Assembly: GCA_030374805.1 (NCBI GenBank)
Contig: JARGSG010000052.1
Coordinates: 1-64,000, forward strand
Origin: Gracilaria gracilis
Lineage: Eukaryota > Rhodophyta > Florideophyceae > Gracilariales > Gracilariaceae
Direction of reading: 5' to 3'
DNA length: 64,000 bases
The translations under genes were made by a program, and so were the position numbers. The notes under the pieces were generated by a model. It was not told the DNA's origin. It searched no databases and saw nothing but the letters and a program-made list of their open reading frames with translations. This document shows, in pieces, positions 9,420-21,208 of the stretch. Position 1 is the first letter of the stretch. Each line of letters starts with the position of its first letter.

Positions 9420-12157
9420 CAGAAGAGATGCTCGTACTGCACTGGAATCGGACAAGGCGCTTCATATGTTCCTCTCCTTGCATTGCACAACTCGGTCAAT
9501 GCAGGATACGGGCTCAAAAGATCTGTACTATACACTTCCTCTTCTTTCCTTGGAGTTCAATTTTGTAGAAACTGTTTCGTCCCTTTTGCTCACACGCAAT
9601 CCATTCTGCCATTCCAAAAGAACTATCTTGACAGTCATCATATCCTCTTCGATTTCCATAGAGCTTTGGACGCGGACACCGACTTCGTAGAGACCTATAA
9701 TACTGCCAGTTGGATGCGTAATTTGCAGCTACCCAGTGTCCCTGACGAGCCATACACCCTTTTCTCGATTGATATCTATATCTTTTTCGAAAACGAGAGT
9801 ATATCTCTACCGCGAAGCCATGATCATCATCTCTGAGAACGGCGCGTTCAAAAGATTGAACCCACACAACTTCAGAGAAAGTAGTGTCTGGAGGCATATT
9901 TGCTTGAGTTCAACCTCGAGTTTTCAGATTGTGGAAGAAACCTATGTCCTTGAGGGACACCAACAAATAGCACTCTTGCTCCAAAACGATGTAAAACCTC
10001 ATTCAAAAGGTTTGTCTCAAGGAGGTCTGGAGACTTGGCACACCGCACCAAATCTCCGACAACTCGCTCAGCCAGAAACTGTGACACGTTAAGCAGCGGA
10101 CCGTTCTCCCTCAAAATATCAGGGAGGTGGAGAAAGGCGTGAGAGGTAGGTGTAAAGACGAAAGAATGGTTGTCGTCGATGAAGAATGTTTTTGCATAAA
10201 GGGCATGAAGTTTCTGAACAAGAAAGGTGAGATGTTCCGTCGAGTTCGTTCGAGGAGTTGGATCAAGGACAAGGAACAAAACCTTTCGGAGTGTGATCCA
10301 AAGATCCATCATGTCGCGACCACAATGCGATTGGGAAAGGATTGGCACAGCGTAACAGAGCGCAAATGTTTTCCAGCTCTCCGCTTTGTACGTTGAGAGC
10401 TGATCAAAAGACACTGGAACCCGGCCCCAATCACTTGGGAAGCCCGAGGCACAGTCAGCTAAAGAGCGGTTGATTAGTATTACCTCAGCACCTTTTAGGG
10501 CAAAGAAAGAACCCTCACAAAGTCTTTCATGCACCCCAAAAGTCAGTCGTGCCATCATCGATACCAAACCGATGAAGCAAAGATGCATCGTGTCGTACGG
10601 GAAGGCGTTCACAAAGTCACCCAGAATACATGATATCAATGGTCTCCTCTTGATTCCAGTCTTCTTTGAAACCAAACGACGAGATCGATCGCTGTTGGAA
10701 TTATTAATCGTGTCCCAAGTGCGATAGATTGTGGCATTTGTACGAGGATTTGGACATTCAGCGTTGATCCATCGATAGTAATTGTGGCCTGTAATGGCAC
10801 GCTTACGGCTCTTGGGGCCTCCTGACGGCATCAACACACCAGATGTGGATATCTTTTCGCAGTACCGGCAACAAAGTTTCCCCTTGTGTCCGACAAACCC
10901 TCCAAGTTTTGAAGCCGCGGGCCAATCTGCAGTAACAAATACAATGAAAGCAAAAACCCGCCTCACCGTTCCATCCCAGCACATCATATGAACACCGTCT
11001 CGCAGTTCTTCCAAATCATCGTAAATGGGTTGAAAGAAAGTTTCGAACAGTTCTCCATGATGTGCCGCGGGTATAATAGCTGGGACGAGGGTATTACACG
11101 CTCTGAACCGGTAGGAAACGTCCAAATTCAAAATGGTAAGAATTATAGGCCAACATGATCGCAAGGCAGAGGAGTGGCGCTTCCGAATCTCTACACCATC
11201 TGTGCTCAATGAAATGAAGATGTATAGTTCTCTTTCTGGGTCCCATGCAGAGAGTCTGTCCTTGTGTTGCCGAACGAAGGAGCGTCCATGAAAATAGTCG
11301 AATAAGTAGCTTTCGCCATCGATTTCCATAGCTCTTTTTGCTCTAAAACATCCCTCAATGAGTTAGTGAAATGAGCTGTTTTCCATGCACATTGCCTGGA
11401 AAAGATGAGACGGTTTCAAGTAAGCAAATCTTCTTGCATGCCCTAAAAGTTTTCCACAACCTCTCACGAGACAATGCTGCTCGTTTCTGTACTGCCCAGT
11501 TGCCGCCATGTGTCCATCTGGACATGCTCTAGTAGACTGTGTTTGAACCCCGGTTCGTTTGATCATGTAGTGTTTCAAACTGTGTAAAGTCATTCGATAT
11601 TCCCCGCGGGTTAGAAGAAAAATGTTTCTACAATCTTCACGGGAGCATGTACTGTGTTGTAAAACGTCCAAGAGAGGTACAAGATGTCGTGCTTCCTTTT
11701 CCGAACGTGATGTGCGACCAAAAATGGTTTCTCTTATTAGATCTGCACGCTCGCTCAAATCCGCTTGGGGCAATTCTCCCTCATGAGTAGGGAAGTCCAA
11801 CAGCTCAGGAACGTTGAGAAGTAGCTCGTGTTGAGGTGGTTGAAAGCGTTTCATTATTTTCTCCTGGTTTTGTGAAGGCGTTATGCTCACCTGGCCAAAA
11901 TTTAACTGTAGTTCTTGTGGGCGCTTGGGTCGAAGTTGTTGCCACAACGGAACCTTCTGTCGCTTACGAGGTCTTTCTGTCGAAGTACCTGATATGGTGT
12001 TACAATCTTCACTACAATCTTCTGCGAATGGTGCATAGACCACACTGCTTCCGAACGAAGGCGTATCATCATGGTCCACATATTGTGGCCCCGAAGAGTA
12101 TACATCTGGAATCGATGAGTGAGGGGTAGAAATGAAGAAATGGCTTGAAGATGACAT
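9420..12157 (-). pseudogene. CMC (tnp2/EnSpm-like) transposase, element 1
   Basis: The minus-strand frame opens at ATG 12157 and runs to a stop at 9872. A single in-frame TAA at 11363-11365 breaks it between SSFH and LIEGCF. The N-terminal part ends in a cysteine-containing segment (HCLVRGCGKLLGHARRF). The core matches the tnp2 transposase pattern: STDGVEIRKR, CWPIILTILNL, a hydrophobic IIPA segment, TADWPAASKLGGFVGHKGK, CCRYCEK and FPYDTMHL. The aspartates of STDG and TADWPA are good candidates for two members of the catalytic triad. Past 9872 another frame (about 9420-9760) keeps the C-terminal domain: TGSIIGLYEV and VSCIDRVV parallel YYGSIHKIIEV and SSCIQRVI in element 2. The accessory gene at 12447 is divergent, about 290 bp away. 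Apart from the stop and the C-terminal frame change, the core is continuous over about 2.3 kb, so this copy is fairly young. Confidence 0.85.
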
Positions 12158-12446
12158 ATCGTGGAAGAACAACTAAGAACTGCAAAACGGTGGATAGTTG
12201 ATGAGAGACATGTTCTAAACCGAATGCCGATGAAAGGTAGAGAGATTGTACTGTACTTTGTGGTAGAAAGTATTTTGGCTTTCCCATAACTGTCCTGAGT
12301 CGTCCCAAACGAAAAATACTTGTGCATTTCGGTTGGACAGTAAAGGTGCTTCTCCCATAACTCGCTTTGTTTCCTTAAGTGCTGGTCAGCGAACCCACAA
12401 CCGCAACCCATCCATAGAATCATCTTCAGCGAAATCTTCGATCACG
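12158..12446. promoter_or_regulatory. Shared intergenic region of CMC element 1
   Basis: About 290 bp between the divergent ATGs of the transposase (12157, -) and the accessory gene (12447, +). By position it should hold the promoters of both. No individual motif is claimed. Confidence 0.4.
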
Positions 12447-13717
12447 ATGCCGCACCCACAGCAGTACCAGTCACAACGCTCGGGAAGGGCTCCGAAATCA
12501 AATGAAGTACGAGTTCACAAAAACGCTGGCGATTTGGCGTATCCATGTGCGTCTATTCGTCGCCGAAAGGACGGATCGGGTAGCCAGCGTTCGGCCGCAG
12601 AGATTTTCAACCGTGCACATGCGGCATGGAAGAACCAGCCCTATGATTCATCCAATACCATCGTCACAGCGTCAAGAGCACGACGAATCCGCCTGAGAAT
12701 CCGCAAAACGCTCTACAGCGGGGGCTCGGAAGAAGATTGGGCCGTAGAGAAAGGAAAGTTCACGTATTGGGAAGCCGATAATCGATTCCACAAGGAGATG
12801 CAGGCTCTTCGTCGAAGGCTGAATGCTACTTTCAGCTTCCTGCAAATGTCTGAAGACTACTGGGTGGCGGATTTTTTTGTGCAAGAAGTTTTCAAGGTTG
12901 ATAATAATACAAGAAAGCTGCCAAGGATTGGGTTCACCCGAAGAACCGGAAGCCACCAATAGGTCTTAGAACTTCGTTTTCACAGCCAGCTCGAGATGAT
13001 GTTGTTGAGTGTGAAACTAAAGAAGAATCTTCTGGAACACGGGGAGGGAATCACAGCACTGCGCCTAAGATTTCAAAGCAGAAGTCAATCCTCTCTCCGA
13101 CTATTGCTGAGAAAGCACACGTTACTACGCGGCCAATACTGTTGAGCGACCGAGACTCCAGTGCAGATGACTCCGGTACACAGCAAGACGAGGAAGAAAT
13201 GCTCCAATCACGTCGCAGGTCACGGGTCAGGCAGAACAAAGCACGAAAACAGAGATACAGGTCAAGTGTCAACGAGAGCCATACAGACGCAGAAATCTCT
13301 CCCGCACCCTGCGAGATACACGAAACTGATAGAGTGGCTGATCAAACAGCGGAAGTAAATGAATGCTTCGAAGGCAACACTGATGATGAAATCACACCAC
13401 TTCGTAGTGGCAGACACAACAGGTCCGCAAAGATGCCGACGGCAGTGAATAGATTGGGACAGAAGCGTGAACAGCATGCCAAGAGGCAAGATCAAAAAGC
13501 CGAGAAGAAACGTAGAGTTGATTCAAGTATCAAATGTACCTTGAGAGGCTGTGATCTTCCTGGTGCATCGGCCCACAAATGCATGGTTTGTCGTACACCA
13601 ATGCATAACCTTTGTGGTATGCGCATACTGGGCGAGGCGTATATTGAAGGCATGTACCTGTGCTCTATTGCATGTCTTGCCCGCCGTATGCGACAGGTTC
13701 ATGCTTTCGAATCCTAG
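12447..13717 (+). pseudogene. CMC element accessory protein with C-terminal zinc module
   Basis: Starts at ATG 12447 (MPHPQQYQSQRSGRAPK). The N-terminal half is basic, with a helical segment around FHKEMQALRRRLNATFSF. The frame is lost near 12,910: the first frame ends at 12960, but a second frame reads KKAAKDWVHPKNRKPPIG and continues without interruption to 13717, so one indel splits a protein of about 420 residues. The middle is acidic and serine-rich (SADDSGTQQDEEE) with lysine/arginine blocks. The last about 70 residues form a zinc-binding-like module: CTLRGC, then AHKCMVCRTPMHNLCG and YLCSIACLARR, i.e. H-x-C-x2-C-x4-H-x2-CG followed by C-x3-C. The same module opens the separate gene at 26.4-27.3 kb. 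Divergent placement beside the transposase suggests a DNA-binding or transposition accessory role, which is inference. Confidence 0.6.
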
Positions 13718-14600
13718 CATTGCTTGCTTCATGATTCGTATATGATTGTAGTGGAGCCCAAGAAACCTTCTATAACGCATGTTGCAATCTGTTGGGCACA
13801 TAAATGTACCGAATGAACTAGTAGTCTTGGTAAACTTTGAGAATTAAAGCTTGATCTTGTTCCTTTCACTTGTTGTTCTGTCTTCATAAAATCAAGAATT
13901 CCTGCCACTATACAAACCATGTAGGGAGCAAAGTTGGGACTGGTATTGTACTCTGTAAACAACACAATCCGTATGCATCCTCAAGATTCTCAGGAAAGTT
14001 TGTGTCTGCTGATATTGAGGATACTGTGCATTTCAGCAGTTGGGATAAAGAGCTTTTGCGAGTATTGAGCATAACCCCATCGCAATGTGTGCTCACCATG
14101 ATATTAGCGTGATCCCAGCGTTTGAATGGGGTTACGTAGTCCTTGGAAGGTTTCGGAGGCCGGAAGGCTATGCGAGTCGGTGAGAACGGCTTGCTTTCGT
14201 GGCCATTTTTGGCGATTGTTGCCACTATGCTGCTCTCAAAAACTTTGTATGCTGTGAAACGGGAGCGGAAAAAATTAACCAGCTCCAAATCCGACTGGAA
14301 AATAGGGGGACGCGAAAACTAGCCCGCTCAAAATCTGATTCGAAGAAATGGGGACACGAAAACCATTGCCAAGAATTATGCATTGCTGTACAGCACGCCC
14401 ATAGCGTTTCGCGGTGAGTCCAATACGGCAGAGGCAAGGGGAGTAGCACTCAAAGGCACCAGGGCTTGTGATCCTCTCACAGGAACAGCTCTTATTTTAA
14501 GCTGTCATGAAGACAGCACTCGTTTCACAATAGACACGTATATAATTTCAGAAGTCTCCAAGCAAATTATGATGGACATAACGAGGCAGTAAGCTCGGCG
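13718..14600. other. 3' flank of CMC element 1; hypothetical frames
   Basis: A minus-strand frame at 13908-14288 (VNFFRSRFTAYKVFESS...) has a composition that could be coding but no family. Plus-strand frames over the same DNA are no better. A short direct repeat, GACTGGAAAATAGGGGGACGCGAAAAC-like then GATTCGAAGAAATGGGGACACGAAAAC-like, lies at about 14,295-14,365. The element terminus should be near here but was not located. Confidence 0.3.
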
Positions 14601-15654
14601 GTGCGCTCAAAACGTTCGATTTAAAAGGCATATTCGAACCGATCGTTTGCAAGAGCCTTCTGTTTGTTCGGCACGTTATCCAAAACCACGTGATCGGTTT
14701 ATTATTGCCAAGCGAGTGCCATGATAGAGATGGTTTAGAAACGTGCTTTCACTCCGCCGCGGCGGCGGATCAATATTTTGTCGGCGCACGTATGAGGCAA
14801 TGAGGGCGAAGGGCGCAGAGCCAGTCGAAGGTAGCTGTGGCTGTATAGGCGAACCTGTCTTAGAACTGCACAAATTTGAAGTGTGAGAAATGCATACAAC
14901 GATGGGCCCACAACAGGTTTACCTGGGCACTAGACTCCGTGCGAGACAAAGTTCAACCGCAAGAAGAGAAGGGCACCATTAAAATAATGCGGAGCAGCTT
15001 CTACAGCGTTTGAGCCTGTTGAGGCGTGCGCAGCAAGACGACCGAACAAACGCATTCCAGATGCGGTGGTGCACGCGCAACTAGTGTAATGAGTCGGAAA
15101 GGACAGCCATGAGGCGCGGGCGCGAAGGAGCAACGAGCGCCGACCGGATGTGGCGGGCGGGGAGGGGACGTCATGGTGGTGGCACCTGTGGCGCTTGTGG
15201 TGAGAGACGCGGGGTACGGTCGGGGAAGGCGGAAGTGATGGGATGGAGGGAAAGAAGGACAACTGAGACAGGGAAATTGGGGAGCGGCGGGGGGAATGTG
15301 GCTCGCGCGCCAGACGAACACGGGGCGAACGGCAAACCATCAGCTTCACGACGGACGTGCACGGCAGCTTTGTTATTGCATCAGTGCACAACGCAGCGAG
15401 TGCGCCCGCTATGTTGGCTACTGTATTTTTTTCTTTGTATGGATAGAGTACCTTTGGTACGCGTTACGTGTAGCGCGCGCTGACGTGCTACGCGTGGCCA
15501 CGTTACCGCACCAAATTCCGCCCACATTATACTACACAAGAAATCACATCGTGACGTGTGGCCGCAGCACATAACTTGGGCTACAACTGCACCGACAAGG
15601 GTAGCTTTGGGACCTGGACCCCGGTGTCATTGCCAAGGCTGACCTGTAAATTTT
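14601..15654. other. GC-rich stretch without a gene
   Basis: Contains a CCGCCGCGGCGGCGG palindromic run near 14,755 and a purine-rich GGGGAGGGG-type tract at 15,110-15,300 that gives low-complexity open frames on both strands. No frame has a believable protein composition. Confidence 0.4.
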
Positions 15655-15900
15655 GTGCGCCTCGTGCCCAACGAAGTCAATGTGTGCAAAGCGATTGATG
15701 ACCTTGGTCACTCTCGTAACCAGCTTTCGCTGCACCGCGATCGTTATCGTCAACAACAGAGGCAGTTGTACTACACGTTCTTGTCGAACCTGGATCATGA
15801 TAGCCAGCGCATTTTTGACGCAAAGGAAAGCCTGTAAACGGACATGTCCAGTCTGGAACGCGTTTATATCAACTGACTTTGCTACTTGCTCACACAAAAA
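15655..15900 (+). pseudogene. Coiled-coil protein fragment
   Basis: The frame reads VPNEVNVCKAIDDLGHSRNQ, then RDRYRQQQRQLYYTFLSNL, then DSQRIFDAKESL and a TAA, with coding-like text continuing past the stop (TDMSSLERVYI). The pattern of leucines and charged residues indicates a helical coiled coil. The reading is too short to assign a family. Neither a start nor an end is visible, so this looks like the surviving piece of a larger gene. Confidence 0.35.
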
Positions 15901-16646
15901 GTAACAAAACAGACGTGAAAGACCCACCTTCAATGTTTCCTATCCACTCTTAAGTACATTGCACCAAAAAATCTATCCATTATTCCACTCGTTTTGCTCT
16001 CTACACTCTAGAGCGCGGTTACCAATAATCTCGCCGGGATTGTCAGCGTCAATCTATCCCAGTTCGGGTAAGAATGGATGTTATTTCTTGAGTACGCTTG
16101 CAGCACAAACTCTGCAAACACAAGAGATCGTACACCATACGGTTTCCATCCACAGCAAGATGCGACTCATTTCATAGAAACACGTCCACGCAACCGTCAT
16201 CTCAAGCCCGCCCAATCATGGCCGCATGAAAATATATCACAGGCAAGCCAAGCCGTTGCCCCATCTCTACGCACGCCTACTCATACGCGGCGGTTAGCTG
16301 CATATCTGGCTGCAGGTGGTGAGCGCTTTGATTTGCTGAGCTGCATCAACTTGGCGTAGAGCGGCGTCTTCAGCCTCATCTGCACCCTCATCCACACCAT
16401 CACTATCACCGCAATATCGGAAGCGCCGTCAATTATACTAAGGTATACCATGACCAAGCTCCCTTCGTCTGCCGTCGACAGCCGCGTGCACGTGCTCAGC
16501 TACAATGCTCATTCCGTTCACGTGCGCCGAACACAGTAACGTGATGGGGCCTTACGGATGGCGCGCGTGTAGCGCCATGCCACGCGCTCATTGGATGTAT
16601 AAAATGGCACACACACACGTCACAGCCGCTTTAGCCGCCTCCCTAT
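15901..16646. other. Spacer upstream of the 3' end of the REJ-like gene
   Basis: One plus-strand frame (16078-16359) ends GERFDLLSCINLA and has moderate coding appearance but no domain. The remainder holds short frames only. Confidence 0.3.
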
Positions 16647-19600
16647 CTACCGCTTGGCACTGATGCCCGTCATGTGCGACGCAGTCGCAGTGAGCAGCGA
16701 TGAGCCGTACGACTGCCGTTCATCTTGCAGAGATATAATCGATCCCGTTTCCCCGCGTACCCGGAACTGAATTGGCATCCCCGTGTTCCCGTCTACCGTC
16801 CCGTCCAAACTCCTGCTCGGCATCCCGTTTTCAGCTGCCTCAGCTTCATGCTCCGCTTCGCCCATGTTCCAGTCCACTCGCCTCCGGCAAACGGTCAGTG
16901 TGTATGCAGCCATCCGAATCGCCAAAGAAGCACCAACCACATCCCGGAACCGACTTTTCCCACTAACGGCAGCTAGATCGCCAGCGGTGACGCTCTGTTT
17001 TTCCCGTTGATCGTGCTTCCCCTCAATCGGATGCACCTCGATAGTCTTGTTCCATTCACTTGCAATCGCAGTCGAACAGGCACTCCACCCTCCACCAAGG
17101 CGCTCACTCTGTTTCATTGCGCGTCAAATTCGAATTCGTTTGCCGCCATCTTCTCACCGCCTTGCCCCCTAGCTGACACTGAGTCATATTCGAATTCCTT
17201 GCTGACCGTTCCGCCGTAAGTGCAGCTCAACCGCTGAGTTTCGAGTAGCGAGAACGTCTTTGAACCATTTGGCGTCGCGTACACGGACACAAACGTACCA
17301 AAACCTCCAAAATCTCTATGGCGTATCAGCATCACACTGGTTGTTCCTCGCTGTTCCACCTGCTGAAACACACTCTTTCAATCTGCGGTCCGTCCAACAT
17401 GCCTGCTTCGAACCGCATCTCCAGGACGTTGTGTTGTTCAATCGACGAAAGCGCATGAACGCTCCCGTCTTCCTCTCGTCTTTTCAAGTCTGAATCCTGC
17501 GCGCACGCTTGTACCGTTGTCGGCTCCAGTGTCAGTCGTTTGATTTGACCTGGGAAGCAGCTCACGCCGATTTGGTAGTCATCAAACGCCTCCACGCTAT
17601 CGTGCTCGTGACCTTGGCTTACGCTTACCATACCGCTCATATCGACTTTTTCACTTTCCACAACCACAGATGTCCGCTCCGCGGAGAGCAACAGCGAAAT
17701 GGAACGTGCTGTCGACTTCCCAGTTCTCTCAGCTATGTCGTTCACTTCCTCACTGCCTTCACCACTAGAGCAAACACGTCGTTGAGCTATATCGTACACT
17801 GTTCCAGTGGAGACGCCGTAGAAGCCTCTTAGAGCCTGTCGAAGATGGAATCCTGGAGAACCAGACGACACACTCTGTGTCACAGCCATATCTATGATAC
17901 CCAGTGTGCTACCAACATTTCTTGTGTCCAATGCCTCCAAACTCAACAGACTTGCACATACCCTCACGTATTGTGTGAACTGTAGCGCATTGACAGTGGG
18001 CCCAGACACTAGAGTTACCCGCTTCAGTGATGTCGTTACCAGATCAACAGCGGGCATGTCTAAATAAATATTAGCACTTTGAATTGCCAATAGAGAATCC
18101 ACGAATCCTGAATCATCTCGATGTACAAGCGTGGCGTTTAGAATCTCAACAGCACTTTTGTCCAGTGTTTGTACATCGTGTTCACCGCTATCTGTCACAG
18201 TTATGGTGGAGTTGGACGTTTCAGAACCCAGGAGGTACGATTCGCTTGGGTCATACATCTCCGCAACAGTTTTTGTATTGTCCGGCGCGAGACACAGTGA
18301 AGTACACCGCAGGCCTACCCGTGCAGCCATTGAGGCATGAAGAAAGTTCGAAAGTTCCCTCCTCTCTGCCTTCGGCAAGTACGGCATCCTCTCCCGTGGT
18401 CAACGACTTCTCTGGGCGAAGGATGAACGCTTACAGATTCTCGGAAGATGGTAAAGAGTATGCAGCCGCATGTAAAACGGTTTTATTCGTCGTTCCATTC
18501 GTAGTCGGAAGATCAACAACAAGCGTCAGATATTGCTGCACGTTAAACCGCCAGGTTGTTCCCATACTCAGACCTGCTGTTTCGTTTACTGCTCCATGCA
18601 GAGTATATCGCCCAGCCGTAAGTGAAGATGCAGAGACAGCGAAGAACCGTCCGAAAGGTGTCTCCTTTGTCCATTATCCAGCGTACGAAATTACCAGACC
18701 ATCTGCTGCGTTGGAGAGAATTTCGGTTTCCTTTCCCTGGCGGAAGAGCTTGAAATCCAACACTCCCGATACTGCTTGGTTCCAATATACAATGATGGAC
18801 TCGAAGCTGGGCTGTTCGTTCCCAACCGGATTTTGTAGAGTCTTTGACGCCGACCGAAGCGCTGCATCAGATGGAAACGAAAGCCTGTCCTGTTTTGTAG
18901 CAACATTCAATGTGAGATTGAGCCGTTGAAAAACTGAAGCCTCGTTCCATACGAGCACAGTGTACTCCACGCGTAGAATCATGTGGATGCACTGAATAAC
19001 TTGGCGTTGTTATTTCAAAACGGTGCGAGTGGGGTAGCTGCTGATGCACCTCGGGCGATGCGTTTGTACCAGCTTCCACTTCGACAGTGGAAATCTCAAA
19101 AGTGGATGTCTGGGAACTATCGGTTGCTAACCACGGCGAAAACAGCTGTGATGTGCATACCGATTCAATCTCATCCAGAATCATTTTTAGTCACTCCTGT
19201 TGCAGCCACAGGTACGATGGCTTTTCTAGTCACTGTATGCTGCAAGGCTGCTTGCACTATGTCTACGATGCGGCCTTTGACTGGAATTACAAGATTATTC
19301 CCGAATCCAGTGGTGACTGGGGGCGATATGGCGCGCAATGAGGTGGATATGTTTTGCAGAGGCTCTACAATGGTGTTATTCACCCGCCATATGAATTGAA
19401 CAGAGGTTCTCTGAGTGTTGGGGCAGTAAGTGGAGGAGAGTAAGGCTCGCAGCACAGACGTACGACGCAGCGGAACCCTCTTATGAACATGTGGGAACAC
19501 AGAAATGCCAAAAACTTGAGCACTTCTCCTTTGGGAGATGAAGAGAATGGTTTCGCCGATTCGGCGGGCATGGGAAAATGTTGTAACAATGGTGACGACA

Positions 19601-20497
19601 TGGTCTGTCTCCTGTTGCCTCGAAAACAACTCCTCTGGAAACGAGAGGACAGTAGACGAAGAAAAGGATTTCAAACGTCTGAACGAGGCAGGATCATAGC
19701 GGAAGTACGGTAAGACAAGTTGAAGACGGGCAGCTGCGCATTGTGCAAAGTACGTGCTTGAAAATGAACGACGGGAGTATAGTTGGAGCACAGCGACGAA
19801 AAAACGTAATGGGCGGGGCTGTAGTGATAGGAGGCTTGTAACGGAGTAGCGGACAGTGGCACAAGATCATGGTGTACCAAGACGTTAAACGCAGGTGATG
19901 CAGTAGCAGCGGTAGCACGGGCGGAAAATGAGAGTACAGATGGCCCAAATGATGGGCGCAGCCGCACAATGATCTCAGTGGATGATACTCGCGGGATTCG
20001 ACGTGGCGGCACACGGTGATTATCGATGAAAAGAGTGGATTAGGTGGAGCGTTGCCTGTTAGATGTACGAGCGAGGTCTGAATACGGTGCAGTACGCGCG
20101 GATGAACGGAGCGTATGAGTGGAGGTGCCACGAGTATGATAGATTGTTTGACGGGATGTGTACGAATGAGATCGATGTTGTGGAGAAACAGCTACAGCTG
20201 CCAGCGGGGCTGTGACGGTGGCAGCGGTGGTAAACGAAAGACAAGTGCCACATTGTCGGCCAAGGGTGCCGACGTGAAGGCCGGGAGAATTGTTCGTGGA
20301 GGGTTGGAAAGCAGTATATGAGGGGAGCGAAACACGGCCTGGTTGAGGATGATTGTGAGATTATGCGGCGTGAAAGCGGAGAATGTGGACGGCCAACGAG
20401 TGGCAATGATGCGCGGCTGGGGGGGTCGCGGGTAGGTGAAACGCGCCTCGGTAAGGAGGTGCAACGAAAAGAAAAGCAGCAGCGGAAGGGGCGGCAT
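16647..20497 (-). pseudogene. Secreted REJ/polycystin-type extracellular protein
   Basis: The minus-strand gene starts at ATG 20497 with a convincing signal peptide (MPPLPLLLFFSLHLLTEARF). Downstream segments in changing frames have the texture of REJ/PKD ectodomains: short beta-strand-like phrases, many N-glycosylation sites (NKT, NGT, NLT) and few charges, for example FIWRVNNTIVEPLQNIST near 19,380. The longest open part (17332-18387, 351 codons) contains VDSLLAIQSANIYLDMPAVD and TSLKRVTLVSG, resembling the helical segments that follow REJ domains in algal and metazoan REJ proteins. The C-terminal part has cysteine phrases (LSCTYGGTV). A TAG at 20192-20194 and at least five frameshifts (near 20.0, 19.7, 19.2, 18.6-18.4 and 17.35 kb) break it. 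No transmembrane segment was recognised. The family is inferred from pattern and would need a profile search. The likely role is a cell-surface or matrix protein. Confidence 0.5.
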
Positions 20498-20559
20498 GAC
20501 GGTGAACGCCAGAAGTTCGCTCGTCGTGCTCTATCCTACCCTTGGTAGAAATCAAGCTG

Positions 20560-21044
20560 CGTCAACGACGGCGCGCAAATCGCGCCGCACATGATAAGTG
20601 CTACGCGGGTTAAGAAGGCTATCTACTTTCGGAATACAAAAGCAAAGCGAGCACGCAGCGCGCATTGCGGCAGCGTGAACACCAGCGCGCTGACGGTGGA
20701 GGTGTACGCTACATGATGTGATGGTAGGAGCCACAGCGAAGCAAGAGCCACACGAAGCAAGTAACAAGCAAAGCCATGCAGCCGCGGCTGCGCGTGGCAC
20801 CTACAGCCGCCAACGCGAGCAAGCAGGTGGCGCCAGTTTGAATTGTGTCGCCCGCGATGCATCGGGCAGATACGTGTCGCGCATGCGCTTGCATTCCGAC
20901 GTACGTTCAGACTTGCGTTCCGACTTGCGTTCCAAAGTGACGTCTTTGTGGCGCGCGCTTGCATACGCGCCGCAATACGTGGCGCCACGGCGCCCGCGGA
21001 CCGAACGCCCGCCTAATTTCGGCATTCGGTAGCGTGGCGGCCGC
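20560..21044. other. GC-rich spacer with short repeats
   Basis: Lies upstream of the REJ-like gene. Between about 20,890 and 20,940 the phrase ACTTGCGTTCC and close variants repeat three to four times in tandem. No gene was recognised, and long frames here are low-complexity. Confidence 0.45.
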
Positions 21045-21208
21045 TTACGCGTGCTGTCGGTGTACGCGTGCTGTCGGTGTACGCTTGCTGTCCTTGTACG
21101 TGTGTTGTACGCGGACGCGTGCTGTCCGTTTGGGGTTGTTGTACGCATACGCGTGGTGTCCGTGTGCGCGTGGTGTACGCGGACGTGGGTGGACGCGTAC
21201 GTGGTACA
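21045..21208. repeat. GTACGCGTGCTGTC-type minisatellite
   Basis: About eight degenerate tandem units of roughly 18-21 bases built on GTACGCGTGCTGTCGGT, rich in CpG and TpG. They translate on the minus strand to a repeated TDTTRMRTT-like string, which is a by-product of the repeat and not a protein. Confidence 0.8.

Noticed and set aside
13746-13753. TTGTAGTG as a CACTA-type right terminus of CMC element 1
   Set aside because: No matching CACTACAA was found beyond the other end of the element, and an 8-base match is expected by chance.
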